Shown in pieces: positions 42,147-50,903 of a stretch of 64,000 nt of DNA; position 1 is the stretch's first letter; every line of letters starts with the position of its first letter. This DNA is from Microbispora bryophytorum (GTDB lineage: Bacteria > Actinomycetota > Actinomycetes > Streptosporangiales > Streptosporangiaceae). A program made the position numbers and the translations under genes. The DNA is taken from the NCBI RefSeq assembly GCF_006874465.1, contig NZ_VIRL01000002.1, positions 328,092-392,091 of the forward strand, in the 5' to 3' direction. A model generated the notes under the pieces. The model made no database searches and was not told the origin of the DNA. It saw only the letters and a list, made by a program, of their open reading frames with translations.

Positions 42147-42288
42147 AGTTAGGACATTAACGGGGGCTGCTCAGAGGGGCGGCGCCGGTCCGCGCTAATG
42201 TGTCCCCCAGCGTGAACTCAACAAAGTAATGGGCAGACCGGTCACAAGGCTGGTGCCGGTCTCACCCAAGGGTCAATTGGAAAAACCA

Positions 42289-42309
42289 CCCAGGAGAGGA
42301 ACTCCTGGG
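42289..42309 (+). other. Hairpin in the ctaC leader
   Basis: CCCAGGAG and CTCCTGGG form a perfect 8-bp stem around AGGAA, ending 24 bp before the ctaC start, followed by CTTCATC. It could act in attenuation or mRNA stability. Confidence 0.5.
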
Positions 42310-42333
42310 CTTCATCTGTGGGGTAGGCGATCC

Positions 42334-43164
42334 GTGAGTCCGACCCGCCGTACGACACGGCGACCGTGGGCACGCCGCCGGTTGCCCGGAGCCGCCGCCC
42401 TGGCGCTGCTGGTGGCGTCCGGGACGGCGTGTAGCAACCAGGCGATCGATCAGTGGTCCCGTGGGGGCATGCCGGAAGGTGTCACCAAGCAGGCCGACAT
42501 CGTCCAGACGCTCTGGAACGGGAGCTGGATCGCGGCTCTCGCCACCGGCGTGGTCGTCTGGGGACTGATCCTGTGGGCGTGCATCTTCCACCGGAAGAAG
42601 AAGAACAGCCCCGATCAGCTGCCTCCGCAGGTGCGCTACAACCTGCCGATCGAGATCCTCTACACGGTGGTCCCGGTCATCATGGTCGCGGTCTTCTTCT
42701 ACTTCACGGCCCGTGACGAGACCGAGATCACGCGGATCACCAAGGCCGCCCCGGTCAAGGTCGCCGTCGAGGGCTACCAGTGGAGCTGGCGCTTCACGAC
42801 CGAATACCAGGGCCAGAAGGCTGTCGTCGCGGGCGTGCCGGTCGACCTCAGCAAGCAGAGCGCGGAGAACCCGCAGGGTCCGCAGCTCGTGCTGCCGGTC
42901 AACACCCAGGTGCAGTTCGACCTCCACTCGCCCGACGTCATCCACTCGTTCTGGGTGCCGGCCTTCCTGTTCAAGCAGGACGTCTTCCCGGGCAACGTAC
43001 GCAACCAGTTCCAGATCACGACGCTCGACAAGACGGGCGTCTTCGTCGGCCGATGCGCCGAGCTCTGCGGCACCGACCACAGCAAGATGCTGTTCTCCGT
43101 GAAGCTCGTGCCGCAGGCCGAATTCGACCAGTACATCAAGAGCCAGGCGGGGAGTGCGCAGTGA
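42334..43164 (+). CDS. ctaC: Cytochrome c oxidase subunit II
   Basis: CtaC receives electrons through its CuA centre for the aa3-type oxidase. The 276-residue protein has an N-terminal basic signal and hydrophobic stretch ([16 protein letters not shown]), with Cys as a possible lipoprotein site. Two membrane helices follow ([22 protein letters not shown] and [20 protein letters not shown]), then the copper domain with [15 protein letters not shown] and the CuA ligands in [14 protein letters not shown]. The GTG at 42334 is taken with GTAGG seven bases upstream; an ATG at 42229 lacks a ribosome-binding site. It overlaps ctaD by GTGA. Confidence 0.95.
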   Translation: MSPTRRTTRRPWARRRLPGAAALALLVASGTACSNQAIDQWSRGGMPEGVTKQADIVQTLWNGSWIAALATGVVVWGLILWACIFHRKKKNSPDQLPPQVRYNLPIEILYTVVPVIMVAVFFYFTARDETEITRITKAAPVKVAVEGYQWSWRFTTEYQGQKAVVAGVPVDLSKQSAENPQGPQLVLPVNTQVQFDLHSPDVIHSFWVPAFLFKQDVFPGNVRNQFQITTLDKTGVFVGRCAELCGTDHSKMLFSVKLVPQAEFDQYIKSQAGSAQ

Positions 43165-44825
43165 CCGCCATCCAGGAACCGGCGGGCGTCGTCGCCCGGC
43201 CGTACACCAAGGGCACGGTCATCGCCAAGTGGCTGTCCTCGACCGACCACAAGGTGATCGGGCATCTCTACCTGATCACGTCGTTCGTGTTCTTCCTCAT
43301 CGGCGGCCTCATGGCGCTGGTGATGCGGGCCGAGCTCGCGCAGCCGGGGCTGCAGGTCGTGTCGAACGAGCAGTTCAACCAGCTGTTCACCATGCACGGC
43401 ACGATCATGCTGCTCATGTTCGCGACGCCGCTGTTCGCCGGCTTCGCCAACGAGCTGATGCCGCTGCAGATCGGCGCCCCTGACGTGGCGTTCCCGCGGC
43501 TGAACATGGTGAGCTACTGGCTCTACCTGTTCGGCAGCACGATCGCCGTCTCCGGCTTCTTCACCCCGAACGGGTCCGCGTCGTTCGGCTGGACCGCGTA
43601 CGCGCCGCTGTCCAACGCGGTGACCTCGCCGGGCCTCGGCAGCGACCTGTGGGTCATGGGCCTGGCACTGTCCGGTCTCGGCACGATCCTCGGCGCGGTG
43701 AACTTCATCACCACGATCCTCACCATGCGGGCCCCCGGCATGACGATGTTCCGGATGCCGATCTTCACCTGGAACATCCTGCTGACCAGCATCCTGGTGC
43801 TGCTGGCGTTCCCGGTGCTGGCCGCCGCGCTGCTCGCCCTGGAGGCCGACCGCAAGCTGGGCGCCCACATCTTCGACTCGCCCACCGGCGGGCCGATGCT
43901 GTGGCAGCACCTGTTCTGGTTCTTCGGCCACCCCGAGGTCTACATCATCGCGCTGCCGTTCTTCGGCATCATCACCGAGGTCCTGCCGGTCTTCAGCCGC
44001 AAGCCGATCTTCGGGTACGTCGGACTGGTCGGCGCGACCATCGCCATCGCCGGCCTGTCGGTCACCGTCTGGGCGCACCACATGTTCGTCACCGGACAGG
44101 TGCTGCTGCCGTTCTTCTCGTTCATGACGTTCCTGATCGCCGTGCCGACCGGTGTGAAGTTCTTCAACTGGATCGGCACCATGTGGCGAGGTCACCTGTC
44201 GTTCGAGACGCCGATGCTGTTCGCGGTCGGCTTCCTGGTGACCTTCCTGTTCGGCGGTCTGACCGGCATCATCCTCGCCTCGCCCCCGCTGGACTTCCAC
44301 ATCAGCGACACCTACTTCGTCGTGGCCCACTTCCACTACGTGGTCTTCGGCACCGTGGTGTTCGCGATGTTCGCCGGCTTCTACTTCTGGTGGCCCAAGT
44401 TCACCGGCAAGATGCTGAACGACAAGATCGGCAGGCTCCACTTCTGGCTGCTGTTCTTCGGGTTCCACCTGACCTTCCTGGTGCAGCACTGGCTGGGCGT
44501 CATCGGGTTCCCCCGCCGGTACGCCGACTACTCGGCGGCCGACGGCTTCACCGACCTGAACATGATCTCCTCGGCCGGCGCGCTCCTGCTGGGCCTGTCC
44601 ACCCTGCCGTTCTTCTACAACGTCTGGGTGACGTGGCGTAAGGCGCCCAAGGTCACCGTGGACGACCCGTGGGGCTTCGGTGGCTCGCTCGAGTGGGCGA
44701 CCTCCTGCCCGCCGCCGCGGCACAACTTCGTGTCGCTGCCGCGGATCCGGTCCGAGCGCCCGGCGTTCGATCTCAAGTACCCGCACATCACCGCCAAGCC
44801 GGAGCTGGTGGAGGAGTCCCGATGA
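43161..44825 (+). CDS. ctaD: Cytochrome c oxidase subunit I
   Basis: CtaD carries the haem a and a3-CuB site that reduces oxygen and pumps protons. The 554-residue protein spans twelve helices; visible ligands include [10 protein letters not shown] (His), the CuB/Tyr-His region [25 protein letters not shown] and [11 protein letters not shown] (paired haem His). The GTG at 43161 follows GGGGAGTG closely and overlaps ctaC's stop. The gene order ctaC-ctaD-ctaF contrasts with M. tuberculosis, where ctaD lies elsewhere, so the operon is more complete here. Confidence 0.97.
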   Translation: MTAIQEPAGVVARPYTKGTVIAKWLSSTDHKVIGHLYLITSFVFFLIGGLMALVMRAELAQPGLQVVSNEQFNQLFTMHGTIMLLMFATPLFAGFANELMPLQIGAPDVAFPRLNMVSYWLYLFGSTIAVSGFFTPNGSASFGWTAYAPLSNAVTSPGLGSDLWVMGLALSGLGTILGAVNFITTILTMRAPGMTMFRMPIFTWNILLTSILVLLAFPVLAAALLALEADRKLGAHIFDSPTGGPMLWQHLFWFFGHPEVYIIALPFFGIITEVLPVFSRKPIFGYVGLVGATIAIAGLSVTVWAHHMFVTGQVLLPFFSFMTFLIAVPTGVKFFNWIGTMWRGHLSFETPMLFAVGFLVTFLFGGLTGIILASPPLDFHISDTYFVVAHFHYVVFGTVVFAMFAGFYFWWPKFTGKMLNDKIGRLHFWLLFFGFHLTFLVQHWLGVIGFPRRYADYSAADGFTDLNMISSAGALLLGLSTLPFFYNVWVTWRKAPKVTVDDPWGFGGSLEWATSCPPPRHNFVSLPRIRSERPAFDLKYPHITAKPELVEESR

Positions 44826-45217
44826 AGATCCAGGGATGGATGTTCCTGCTCTGCGGCGTCTTCTTCGCCGCCGCGGACGTGGTCTATTGGTTCTGGTCCA
44901 AGGAGCCGACCGGCACCACCGCCATGGCGATCTCCGTCGGCCTGGCCCTCATGATCGGCTATTACCTGCTGTTCACCGCGCGTCGCATCGGCGACCAGCC
45001 GGAGGACAACAAGGAGGCCGAGATCAGCGACGGCGCGGGCGAGATCGGCTTCTACAGCCCGCACAGCTGGTGGCCGCTGTTCGTGTGCCTGTCGGCCGCG
45101 CTGACGTTCTTCGGCTTCGCGATCGGCTGGTGGCTGTTCTTCATCGGCGTGTTCTGCACGGTCATGAGCATGATCGGATTCGTGTTCCAGTACTACCGGG
45201 GCAACTTCTCGCACTGA
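44822..45217 (+). CDS. ctaF: Cytochrome c oxidase subunit IV
   Basis: CtaF is the small actinobacterial subunit IV of the aa3 oxidase, and its homologue in mycobacteria is part of the bcc-aa3 supercomplex. The 131-residue protein has four membrane helices, starting [25 protein letters not shown], with the hydrophilic loop [19 protein letters not shown] in the middle and closing [21 protein letters not shown]. The ATG overlaps ctaD's stop (ATGA), with GGAGGAG five bases upstream. A strong terminator follows. Confidence 0.95.
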   Translation: MKIQGWMFLLCGVFFAAADVVYWFWSKEPTGTTAMAISVGLALMIGYYLLFTARRIGDQPEDNKEAEISDGAGEIGFYSPHSWWPLFVCLSAALTFFGFAIGWWLFFIGVFCTVMSMIGFVFQYYRGNFSH

Positions 45218-45236
45218 GCGCGTGAACCCCGCTGGG

Positions 45237-45266
45237 CGGCCGGTCGGCGATCTCGCCGACCGGCCG
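45237..45266 (+). terminator. Terminator after ctaF
   Basis: CGGCCGGTCGGCGA and its exact complement form a 14-bp stem with a two-base loop, followed by TTCGCGTTCTTT. It ends the ctaCDF operon. Confidence 0.85.
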
Positions 45267-45357
45267 TTCGCGTTCTTTGCCGGCACGCGGTCCCTGGACT
45301 GCCCGAACGGTACGTCACCTGGGAATAACCCCTGAAAGCGACGCTAGGGGGACGGAC

Positions 45358-46530
45358 GTGCGTGCTGCTGGGGCGGGGGCGCTGGCCCTTCTCGTGATGG
45401 TTGCCGGGTGTTCCACCTCGGGTGGGCGGGACGAGGATCGAGGCGCGGGGACGGCGATCAGCATCAGTCCGCTCGACGGGGCCGCCGACCTGCCGCCCGA
45501 GCTTCCGATCCTGATCGGCGCGGCGAACGGCAAACTCACCCACGTGGCCGTACAGGCTGCTGGACGGTCCGTGGCGGGCGTCTTCAGCCCCGACCGCACT
45601 CAGTGGCGCAGCGAGCGTCCGATGGCTCCCGGGACGGCCTACAGCGTCGAGGCGACGGCCGCGGGCTCCGGCGGTTCGGCCACCAGGACGGTACGCTTCG
45701 CCACGAAACAGGCCGCCAAGACCTTCGGCATCTCCACCCTGCTGCCCAACAAGCAGGACACCGGCCTGACGGTCGGCGTCGGCATGCCGATCATCATCAC
45801 CTTCGACAAGCCGATCGGCGACCGTGTGTCCGTCGAGCGCAACCTGATCGTGCGGGCGTCCAAGCCCATCGACGGCGCCTGGCACTGGCTCGACGACAAG
45901 AACGTGGTCTTCCGGCCGGAGAAGTACTGGCCGACGCACACCAAGGTCCGCGTCACCGCACTCATGGCCGGCATCAGGGGCGGCGAGGGCATGTACGGCA
46001 AGCAGGACTACGTGCGGGACTTCGAGATCGGCCGTTCGCAGATCAGCGTCGCCAACACCCAGACCCACTACATGAAGATCGAGCGGGACGGCAAGCAGAT
46101 CAAGAACATGCCGATCAGCGCGGGCATGGGCGGCGTGCTCCGCCACCACACCACCAGCGGGATCCACGTGGCGATGTCCAGGGAGGACGTCACGGTCATG
46201 ACGTCTCCGGACGCCTCGCCGGGGCAGTCCGGCTACTACGAGACGACCGTGTACAACAGCGTCCGCATCTCCAACACCGGCGAGTACGTCCACGGCGCTC
46301 CGTGGTCCGTCGGCGACCAGGGCAACTCCAACGTCAGCCACGGCTGCGTGAACGTCAGCCCGGAGAACGCCAAGTGGTTCAAGAACAACACACTGATCGG
46401 CGACCCGATCGTCGTGACCGGGACGCCGCGCAGGCTGGAGGCGACCAACGGCTGGAGCTACTGGCAGGACTCCTGGCCGGCCTGGCTCAAGCGGAGCCGC
46501 CTGCGTGCCGCTCCCGCCGAGGCCCTCTGA
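45358..46530 (+). CDS. Lipoprotein L,D-transpeptidase (YkuD)
   Basis: This 390-residue enzyme makes 3-3 peptidoglycan cross-links. The lipobox ALALLVMVAGCS (Cys near residue 18) marks a lipoprotein; two Ig-like domains follow (SPLDGAADLPPELPILIG... and TGLTVGVGMPIIITFDKPI...), then the YkuD catalytic domain with VSHGCVNVSPENAKWF, where the nucleophilic Cys lies, and a Trp-rich tail (NGWSYWQDSWPAWL). This is the layout of LdtMt2-type proteins of mycobacteria. The GTG at 45358 follows AGGGGGA. The last 44 bases overlap the converging acyltransferase gene. Confidence 0.93.
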   Translation: MRAAGAGALALLVMVAGCSTSGGRDEDRGAGTAISISPLDGAADLPPELPILIGAANGKLTHVAVQAAGRSVAGVFSPDRTQWRSERPMAPGTAYSVEATAAGSGGSATRTVRFATKQAAKTFGISTLLPNKQDTGLTVGVGMPIIITFDKPIGDRVSVERNLIVRASKPIDGAWHWLDDKNVVFRPEKYWPTHTKVRVTALMAGIRGGEGMYGKQDYVRDFEIGRSQISVANTQTHYMKIERDGKQIKNMPISAGMGGVLRHHTTSGIHVAMSREDVTVMTSPDASPGQSGYYETTVYNSVRISNTGEYVHGAPWSVGDQGNSNVSHGCVNVSPENAKWFKNNTLIGDPIVVTGTPRRLEATNGWSYWQDSWPAWLKRSRLRAAPAEAL

Positions 46531-47701
46531 GCGGCTTTCCGCCACCGGCCGGGCGGCGCGTCTCGTGGCGGCGGAAGGCCGCCACGCACACGGCCAGGGC
46601 CGCCACGAACGCCGGCAGCCACGCCAGACGGGCGGCCACCCAGCCGGGATCGCCGGGGACGGTGTGCAGGCCGGGCAGCGCCCCGCCCGCGAGCCGCAGG
46701 GCCGCCGCCGTGACCGCGATCATCGCGGTCTGGTGCCACAGGAAGATCGTCATCGCGGAGAGGTTGGCCGCCGCCACGAGCGCCCAGGCGGCGGGACGGC
46801 GCAGCACCCGCCGCAACGGCCCGGACAGCACCAGGGCCGCCCCGCACTGGGCCAGCCCGAACGCTACGGCCGCAAGCGTGGGCGGGGACTGGTTGGAGAC
46901 CGGCGCGCCCGGCACCCCGACCATCGACGCCGGATAGCCGGCCCACAGGACGAGACCGGCGGTGGCGGCGGCCCCGCCGAGCAGCAGCGCCCATCCGGTC
47001 ACCCGGCCGTCCAGCCGCCCGCGCGCCCACAGGGCGCCCAGGCAGTACGGCACCAGCCAGCCGGTCCCCACGTTGACCCAGCCGATCCAGGACGGCCCGC
47101 TCAGGCCGAACCTGACGAGGTCGGCCACCGCGACGGCGGCGATCGGCCACACCGGGTGCAGCCGGACGGCGAGCGGGGTCGCCGCCGTCAGCGCCGCGAA
47201 GACCAGCAGGAACCACATCGGCGACCACACCAGTTTGACCAGCGCGTACACGGTCCCGGGATCGGCGCCCCAGGCGAGCATCGCGACCGCCGCCGCGCTC
47301 CACACCCCCAGCACGGGCACGACGGGCCGGAACAGTCGGGCCATCCGGGCGGCGGCCCACCGTCCGTGGCCCACGCCCCGGTCCCGCGCGCGGCCGCGGC
47401 TCCCGGCGGCCACCCGGCCGCCCACGAAGAAGAACACGGCCATGGTCTGGAACAGCCAGGAGACGGGCGCGAGCTGCGGCATGTACTTCAACGGGCTGGT
47501 CACGCGGAGGACGCCGCTGTCGGCGACCGGGGCGGTCACCAGCCAGTGGCCGAGCACCACACCCACGATGGCGAGGGCACGCAGCGCGTCGACGGCACGG
47601 TCGCGCGGTGTCTCCGCGGCGCGCTCGCGCGGTGTTTCCGAGAGGCGCTCGCGCCGGGCCGCTGCCGCCTCCTTGAGACGCGGGACGAGGTCACGAAGCA
47701 T
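46487..47701 (-). CDS. Membrane acyltransferase family 3
   Basis: This 404-residue protein belongs to the acyltransferase-3 family (OafA/PatB-like), integral membrane enzymes that acylate sugars or glycopeptides outside the cell. It begins RDRAVDALRALAIVGVVLGHWLV, containing the motif histidine (GHW), and has about ten hydrophobic segments, with the MTIFLWHQTAMI motif also present. It overlaps the alpha/beta hydrolase by 11 bp at its start and the L,D-transpeptidase by 44 bp at its end. The disordered arginine-rich N terminus (RRERLSETPRERAAETPRDRA) contains a TPRERAAE-type duplication. Confidence 0.85.
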   Translation of the reverse strand: MLRDLVPRLKEAAAARRERLSETPRERAAETPRDRAVDALRALAIVGVVLGHWLVTAPVADSGVLRVTSPLKYMPQLAPVSWLFQTMAVFFFVGGRVAAGSRGRARDRGVGHGRWAAARMARLFRPVVPVLGVWSAAAVAMLAWGADPGTVYALVKLVWSPMWFLLVFAALTAATPLAVRLHPVWPIAAVAVADLVRFGLSGPSWIGWVNVGTGWLVPYCLGALWARGRLDGRVTGWALLLGGAAATAGLVLWAGYPASMVGVPGAPVSNQSPPTLAAVAFGLAQCGAALVLSGPLRRVLRRPAAWALVAAANLSAMTIFLWHQTAMIAVTAAALRLAGGALPGLHTVPGDPGWVAARLAWLPAFVAALAVCVAAFRRHETRRPAGGGKPLRGPRRERHAGGSA

Positions 47702-48797
47702 GGCTCACCTCGGCCGCAGTATGCCCCGACACGATCCGGGCGATGTTCGCCAGCGCGGGCGATCCGTCTTTCAGATAGTCGCTGTGCCCGCCGTCGCCCG
47801 CGGCGAAGATCCGGGCGCCGAACCGGGGATCCATGGGATCCTCCCCGAGCCCGACCGTGGCGAAGGGCAGGCGCACCGCCACGTGCGGCAGATCGGCGAT
47901 CCAGTCCCCGGCGCCGCGTGCGGCCCACACGGCCGCAGGAGTGCGCATCGCCGCCACGTCGTCCACGCCGGCGCCCGGGCTGCCGTACAGGACGATGTCC
48001 GCGACGTTCAGCCCGGGCGCGGCCCGGCCGCACAGCACGCCGCCGTACGAGTGACACAGCAGGCTGATGCGGGCGGCGGGCTTGAGCCGGGCCAGGTCGC
48101 GGACGAAGGCGCGTAGTGCGGGGACGGCCTCGTCCGCGCGGCCGGGTGTCAGCGCCTGGAGGCTCACGGTGCTCGGGGTCCGGTATCCGAGCCAGGCGAC
48201 GACGGCCCCCCGGCCGCCGATCGCCCGCCGCAGCCGCATCGAGCCGCCCCGCAGGAGCCCGTACGTGTCGAGGCTGGTGCCGGAGCCGGGGACGACCACC
48301 GCGATCCGGTCGGCGGTCGCCAGCTCGCCGAACACCTCGGCGGCCCGGCCGCCGTCACGGCCGTCGAAGGACAGGAAGTGCCGGTCGGGGCCGGCCATCG
48401 CGCGCAGCATCGCGGCCCGCCATCGGTGACCCGCGGCCGTGGCGGTCCGCATCGCCGCCTCAATCGCGCCGCGGCTCGCGGCGTACCGCTCGGCCAGGCT
48501 CACGGCGGTCAGGGCGCGCAGCGGGGCGAGGGGAGGCGGGACGGGCGCGGCGACCGCCTCGGGACGTGCCGCGCCGGTCACCGGGACGGCGAGCGCGGCG
48601 GCGACGAGTGCGGCGAGCAGGGTCCGGCGTAGGCGGCTCCCGGCGGGGCTGGGGTGAGGGCGTGCGCCCGTGCCGCCGCGGGGGAGGGGGAGCGGCGCCG
48701 GTGGACGGTCGTGGACGCCCGTCGGCTGTGGGGTGTCGATCACCCGGTTCACGGTGCCGTGCGGCGCGTCCGCGCCGCATCGGACCACCAGGGACAT
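47691..48797 (-). CDS. Alpha/beta hydrolase (DUF1023 type)
   Basis: This 368-residue secreted or membrane-anchored protein has a long Pro/Arg-rich N terminus, a hydrophobic segment LRRTLLAALVAAALAVPVTGAA (about 55-78), and an alpha/beta-hydrolase core of the DUF1023 type: VVVPGSGTSLDTYGLLRGG, AVVAWLGYRTPS, and the nucleophile elbow ISLLCHSYGGVLCGRAA with the catalytic Ser. The C-terminal GGHSDYLKDGSPALANIAR contains the likely catalytic His. Substrate unknown. It overlaps the acyltransferase start, so the two are likely cotranscribed; together they suggest an envelope-modification function. Confidence 0.8.
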   Translation of the reverse strand: MSLVVRCGADAPHGTVNRVIDTPQPTGVHDRPPAPLPLPRGGTGARPHPSPAGSRLRRTLLAALVAAALAVPVTGAARPEAVAAPVPPPLAPLRALTAVSLAERYAASRGAIEAAMRTATAAGHRWRAAMLRAMAGPDRHFLSFDGRDGGRAAEVFGELATADRIAVVVPGSGTSLDTYGLLRGGSMRLRRAIGGRGAVVAWLGYRTPSTVSLQALTPGRADEAVPALRAFVRDLARLKPAARISLLCHSYGGVLCGRAAPGLNVADIVLYGSPGAGVDDVAAMRTPAAVWAARGAGDWIADLPHVAVRLPFATVGLGEDPMDPRFGARIFAAGDGGHSDYLKDGSPALANIARIVSGHTAAEVSHAS

Positions 48798-48865
48798 TCA
48801 CCGCGGCACCGGTCAGACCGCGGATGTAGACCCCTGGTCGGATGCCTGCAAAAGGGACGCCCGGT

Positions 48866-48871
48866 TACGAT
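48866..48871 (+). promoter_or_regulatory. -10 element suggesting leaderless start of the histidine kinase
   Basis: TACGAT (48866-48871) lies six bases before the ATG at 48878, so transcription would begin at or next to the start codon. No clear -35 is visible. Confidence 0.4.
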
Positions 48872-48877
48872 CTGATC

Positions 48878-50152
48878 ATGCAGGTCGCACCTCCGAGTCC
48901 GCTTCTGAAGCGGCTGCCGCCCGGGGCCTGGGTGGTCCTCGCCTGGTGTGGCGGCATGGCGTTCACGTTCCTGCTGCGGCTGCAACTTCCCGGCGAGTGG
49001 TACCCCGCCGCCCGGCCGGCGGCGCAGTTCTTCCGATGGGACGGCCAGGTCGACATGGCGGTGGCCACCGCACTGGCGCTGGCCGGAGGTGCCCTGCTGC
49101 GCCGCCGCCCGCTGTGGGCTCTGGTCCTGCTGCTCACCGCGTCCGCTCTCGGGACGATGCCCTTGGGCGTGGCGGAGATCCCGCTGCCTCAGTTCCTCGC
49201 GGCCGAGGTCGCGGTGTTCTTCATCGCCGCCGGACGGCCGCGCGCGACCGGTGTCGTCGCCGTTCTCCTGGCCCTCGCCGTGCTGGGCGGCTACCTGGCG
49301 GTGCGGCTGATGTGCGGGTGGCCGATCACGACGTCGTCCGAGACGGCCGTGGCCCTGACGACCGTCATCGCCTGGCTCCTCGGCAACTCGGTGCGTGAGT
49401 CTCGCGAGCACGCCGAGGAACTGCGCGTCCGCGCGGCGACCCAGGCGGTCACCGACGAGCGGCTCAGAATCGCCCGTGAGCTGCACGACATGGTCGCCCA
49501 CAGCATCGGCGTCATCGCGCTCCAGGCCGGCGCGGCCCGGCGGGTCATCGACACCCAGCCGGATCGGGCACATGACGCGCTCGGGGAGATCGAGACGGCC
49601 GGTCGGCAGACGCTTTCCGGGCTGCGCCGGATGCTCGGCGGGCTGCGCGGCCCCGAGCAGGGCCGTACGGGGCCGCCCGTGCCGCTGGAGCCGGCGCCCT
49701 TAGAACCGGCGCCCATGGAACCGGGGCATCCAAAGCCGGGACATCCGGAGTCGGGGCATCGGGAGTCGGGGCTCGGGCTCGCCGACCTTGACCGGCTGGC
49801 CGCCACGATCACGCAGGCGGGCGTACGGGTCGACGTGCGCCGGTCGGGGGAGCCTCGTCCACTGCCGCCGGAGATCGACGTGTCGGCCTACCGCATCGTC
49901 CAGGAAGCCGTCACCAACGTGGTGCGTCACGCCGGCACGACATCGTGCCGGGTGTCGATCGGCTACCGGGACGACGAGGTGCGCATCGAGGTTCTCGACG
50001 ACGGGCGCGGCGGTGACGCCGAAGGAGGTTACGGCCTGATCGGGATGCGCGAGCGGGTCGGCGTCCTGCACGGGACCTTCGCCGCCGGGCCGCGTCCCGG
50101 GGGAGGCTTCCGGGTTGCGGCCCGGCTGCCCGTGCCCACGGGAGTGCGATGA
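48878..50152 (+). CDS. NarL-type sensor histidine kinase
   Basis: This 424-residue kinase has four or five N-terminal membrane helices with little outside the membrane, a HisKA_3 dimerisation domain (ERLRIARELHDMVAHSIGVIAL with the phosphorylated His), a Pro/Glu-rich spacer (LEPAPLEPAPMEPGHPKPG), and an ATP-binding domain with YRIVQEAVTNVVRHAG (N box), VLDDGRGGDAEGGYGLIGMRERV (G boxes). The signal is unknown. The partner response regulator follows with ATGA overlap. The chosen ATG at 48878 follows a -10 box at leaderless spacing; an ATG at 48842 is in frame. Confidence 0.92.
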   Translation: MQVAPPSPLLKRLPPGAWVVLAWCGGMAFTFLLRLQLPGEWYPAARPAAQFFRWDGQVDMAVATALALAGGALLRRRPLWALVLLLTASALGTMPLGVAEIPLPQFLAAEVAVFFIAAGRPRATGVVAVLLALAVLGGYLAVRLMCGWPITTSSETAVALTTVIAWLLGNSVRESREHAEELRVRAATQAVTDERLRIARELHDMVAHSIGVIALQAGAARRVIDTQPDRAHDALGEIETAGRQTLSGLRRMLGGLRGPEQGRTGPPVPLEPAPLEPAPMEPGHPKPGHPESGHRESGLGLADLDRLAATITQAGVRVDVRRSGEPRPLPPEIDVSAYRIVQEAVTNVVRHAGTTSCRVSIGYRDDEVRIEVLDDGRGGDAEGGYGLIGMRERVGVLHGTFAAGPRPGGGFRVAARLPVPTGVR

Positions 50153-50802
50153 CCGTCCGGGTGCTGCTCGCCGACGACCAGCCGCTGGTCCGCGCCGCCC
50201 TGCGGATGGTGATCGCCGATGCGCCCGGCCTCGACCTGGCCGGGGAGGCGGGCACCGGCGCGGAGGCGGTGCGGATGGCGGAGGACGTCGAGCCCGACGT
50301 CGTGGTGATGGACATCCGCATGCCCGGCATGGACGGCATCGAGGCCACCCGGCTGATCACCGTGGGCTGTGGCGCCCAGGTCCTCGTCCTGACGACCTTC
50401 GACGACGACGAGTACGTCTACGGCGCGCTGCGCGCCGGGGCGTCCGGGTTCCTCGTCAAGGACATGGCCTTGGACGACATCCTCGCCGCCATCCGGGTGG
50501 TCGCCGCCGGTGAGGCCCTGATCGCCCCGCGCGTGACCCGCCGGCTGATCGAGGAGTTCGCGGGCCGTCCCGCGCCCGGCCCGCGGCCTCCGCGCGCCAC
50601 AGGGCTCACCGAGCGGGAGGCCGAGGTGCTGACCCTCGTCGGGCGCGGCCTGTCCAACGCGGAGATCGCCGCCGAGCTGTTCATCAGCGCCGCCACCGTC
50701 AAGACGTACGTGACGCGGCTGCTCGCCAAGCTCGGCGCCCGCGACCGCGTGCGGCTGGTCATCATCGCCTACGAGACGGGCCTCGTGTCACCGGCCGTCT
50801 GA
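50149..50802 (+). CDS. NarL-type response regulator
   Basis: This 217-residue regulator has a receiver domain (VRVLLADDQPLVRAALRMV, with the phosphoacceptor Asp in VVVMDIRMPGMDG, and Lys in FLVKDM) and a LuxR-type helix-turn-helix (TGLTEREAEVLTLVGRGLSNAEIAAELFISAATVKTYVTRLLAKLG, residues about 150-195). The start overlaps the kinase by ATGA with GGGAG four bases upstream. It should bind near its own targets; none is identified here. It converges on qcrB with a strong hairpin between. Confidence 0.95.
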   Translation: MTVRVLLADDQPLVRAALRMVIADAPGLDLAGEAGTGAEAVRMAEDVEPDVVVMDIRMPGMDGIEATRLITVGCGAQVLVLTTFDDDEYVYGALRAGASGFLVKDMALDDILAAIRVVAAGEALIAPRVTRRLIEEFAGRPAPGPRPPRATGLTEREAEVLTLVGRGLSNAEIAAELFISAATVKTYVTRLLAKLGARDRVRLVIIAYETGLVSPAV

Positions 50803-50839
50803 GCGGCAGAGCGCCCCGATGAGCGAAGCGGGAAACACA

Positions 50840-50878
50840 GCGGCCCGGCCAGGGGAGTGGTTCCCCCTGCCGGGCCGC
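50840..50878. terminator. Bidirectional terminator, response regulator and qcrB
   Basis: GCGGCCCGG and CCGGGCCGC form the outer stem, continued by CAGGGGA/TCCCCCTG with one mismatch. It stands between the converging ends of the two genes, 26 bp before the qcrB stop. Confidence 0.8.
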
Positions 50879-50903
50879 TTCGTGCCGGTCGGTCAGGTGC
50901 CCG

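Noticed and set aside
42774-44786. A 670-codon minus-strand frame opposite ctaC and ctaD
   Set aside because: Antisense shadow of the oxidase genes.
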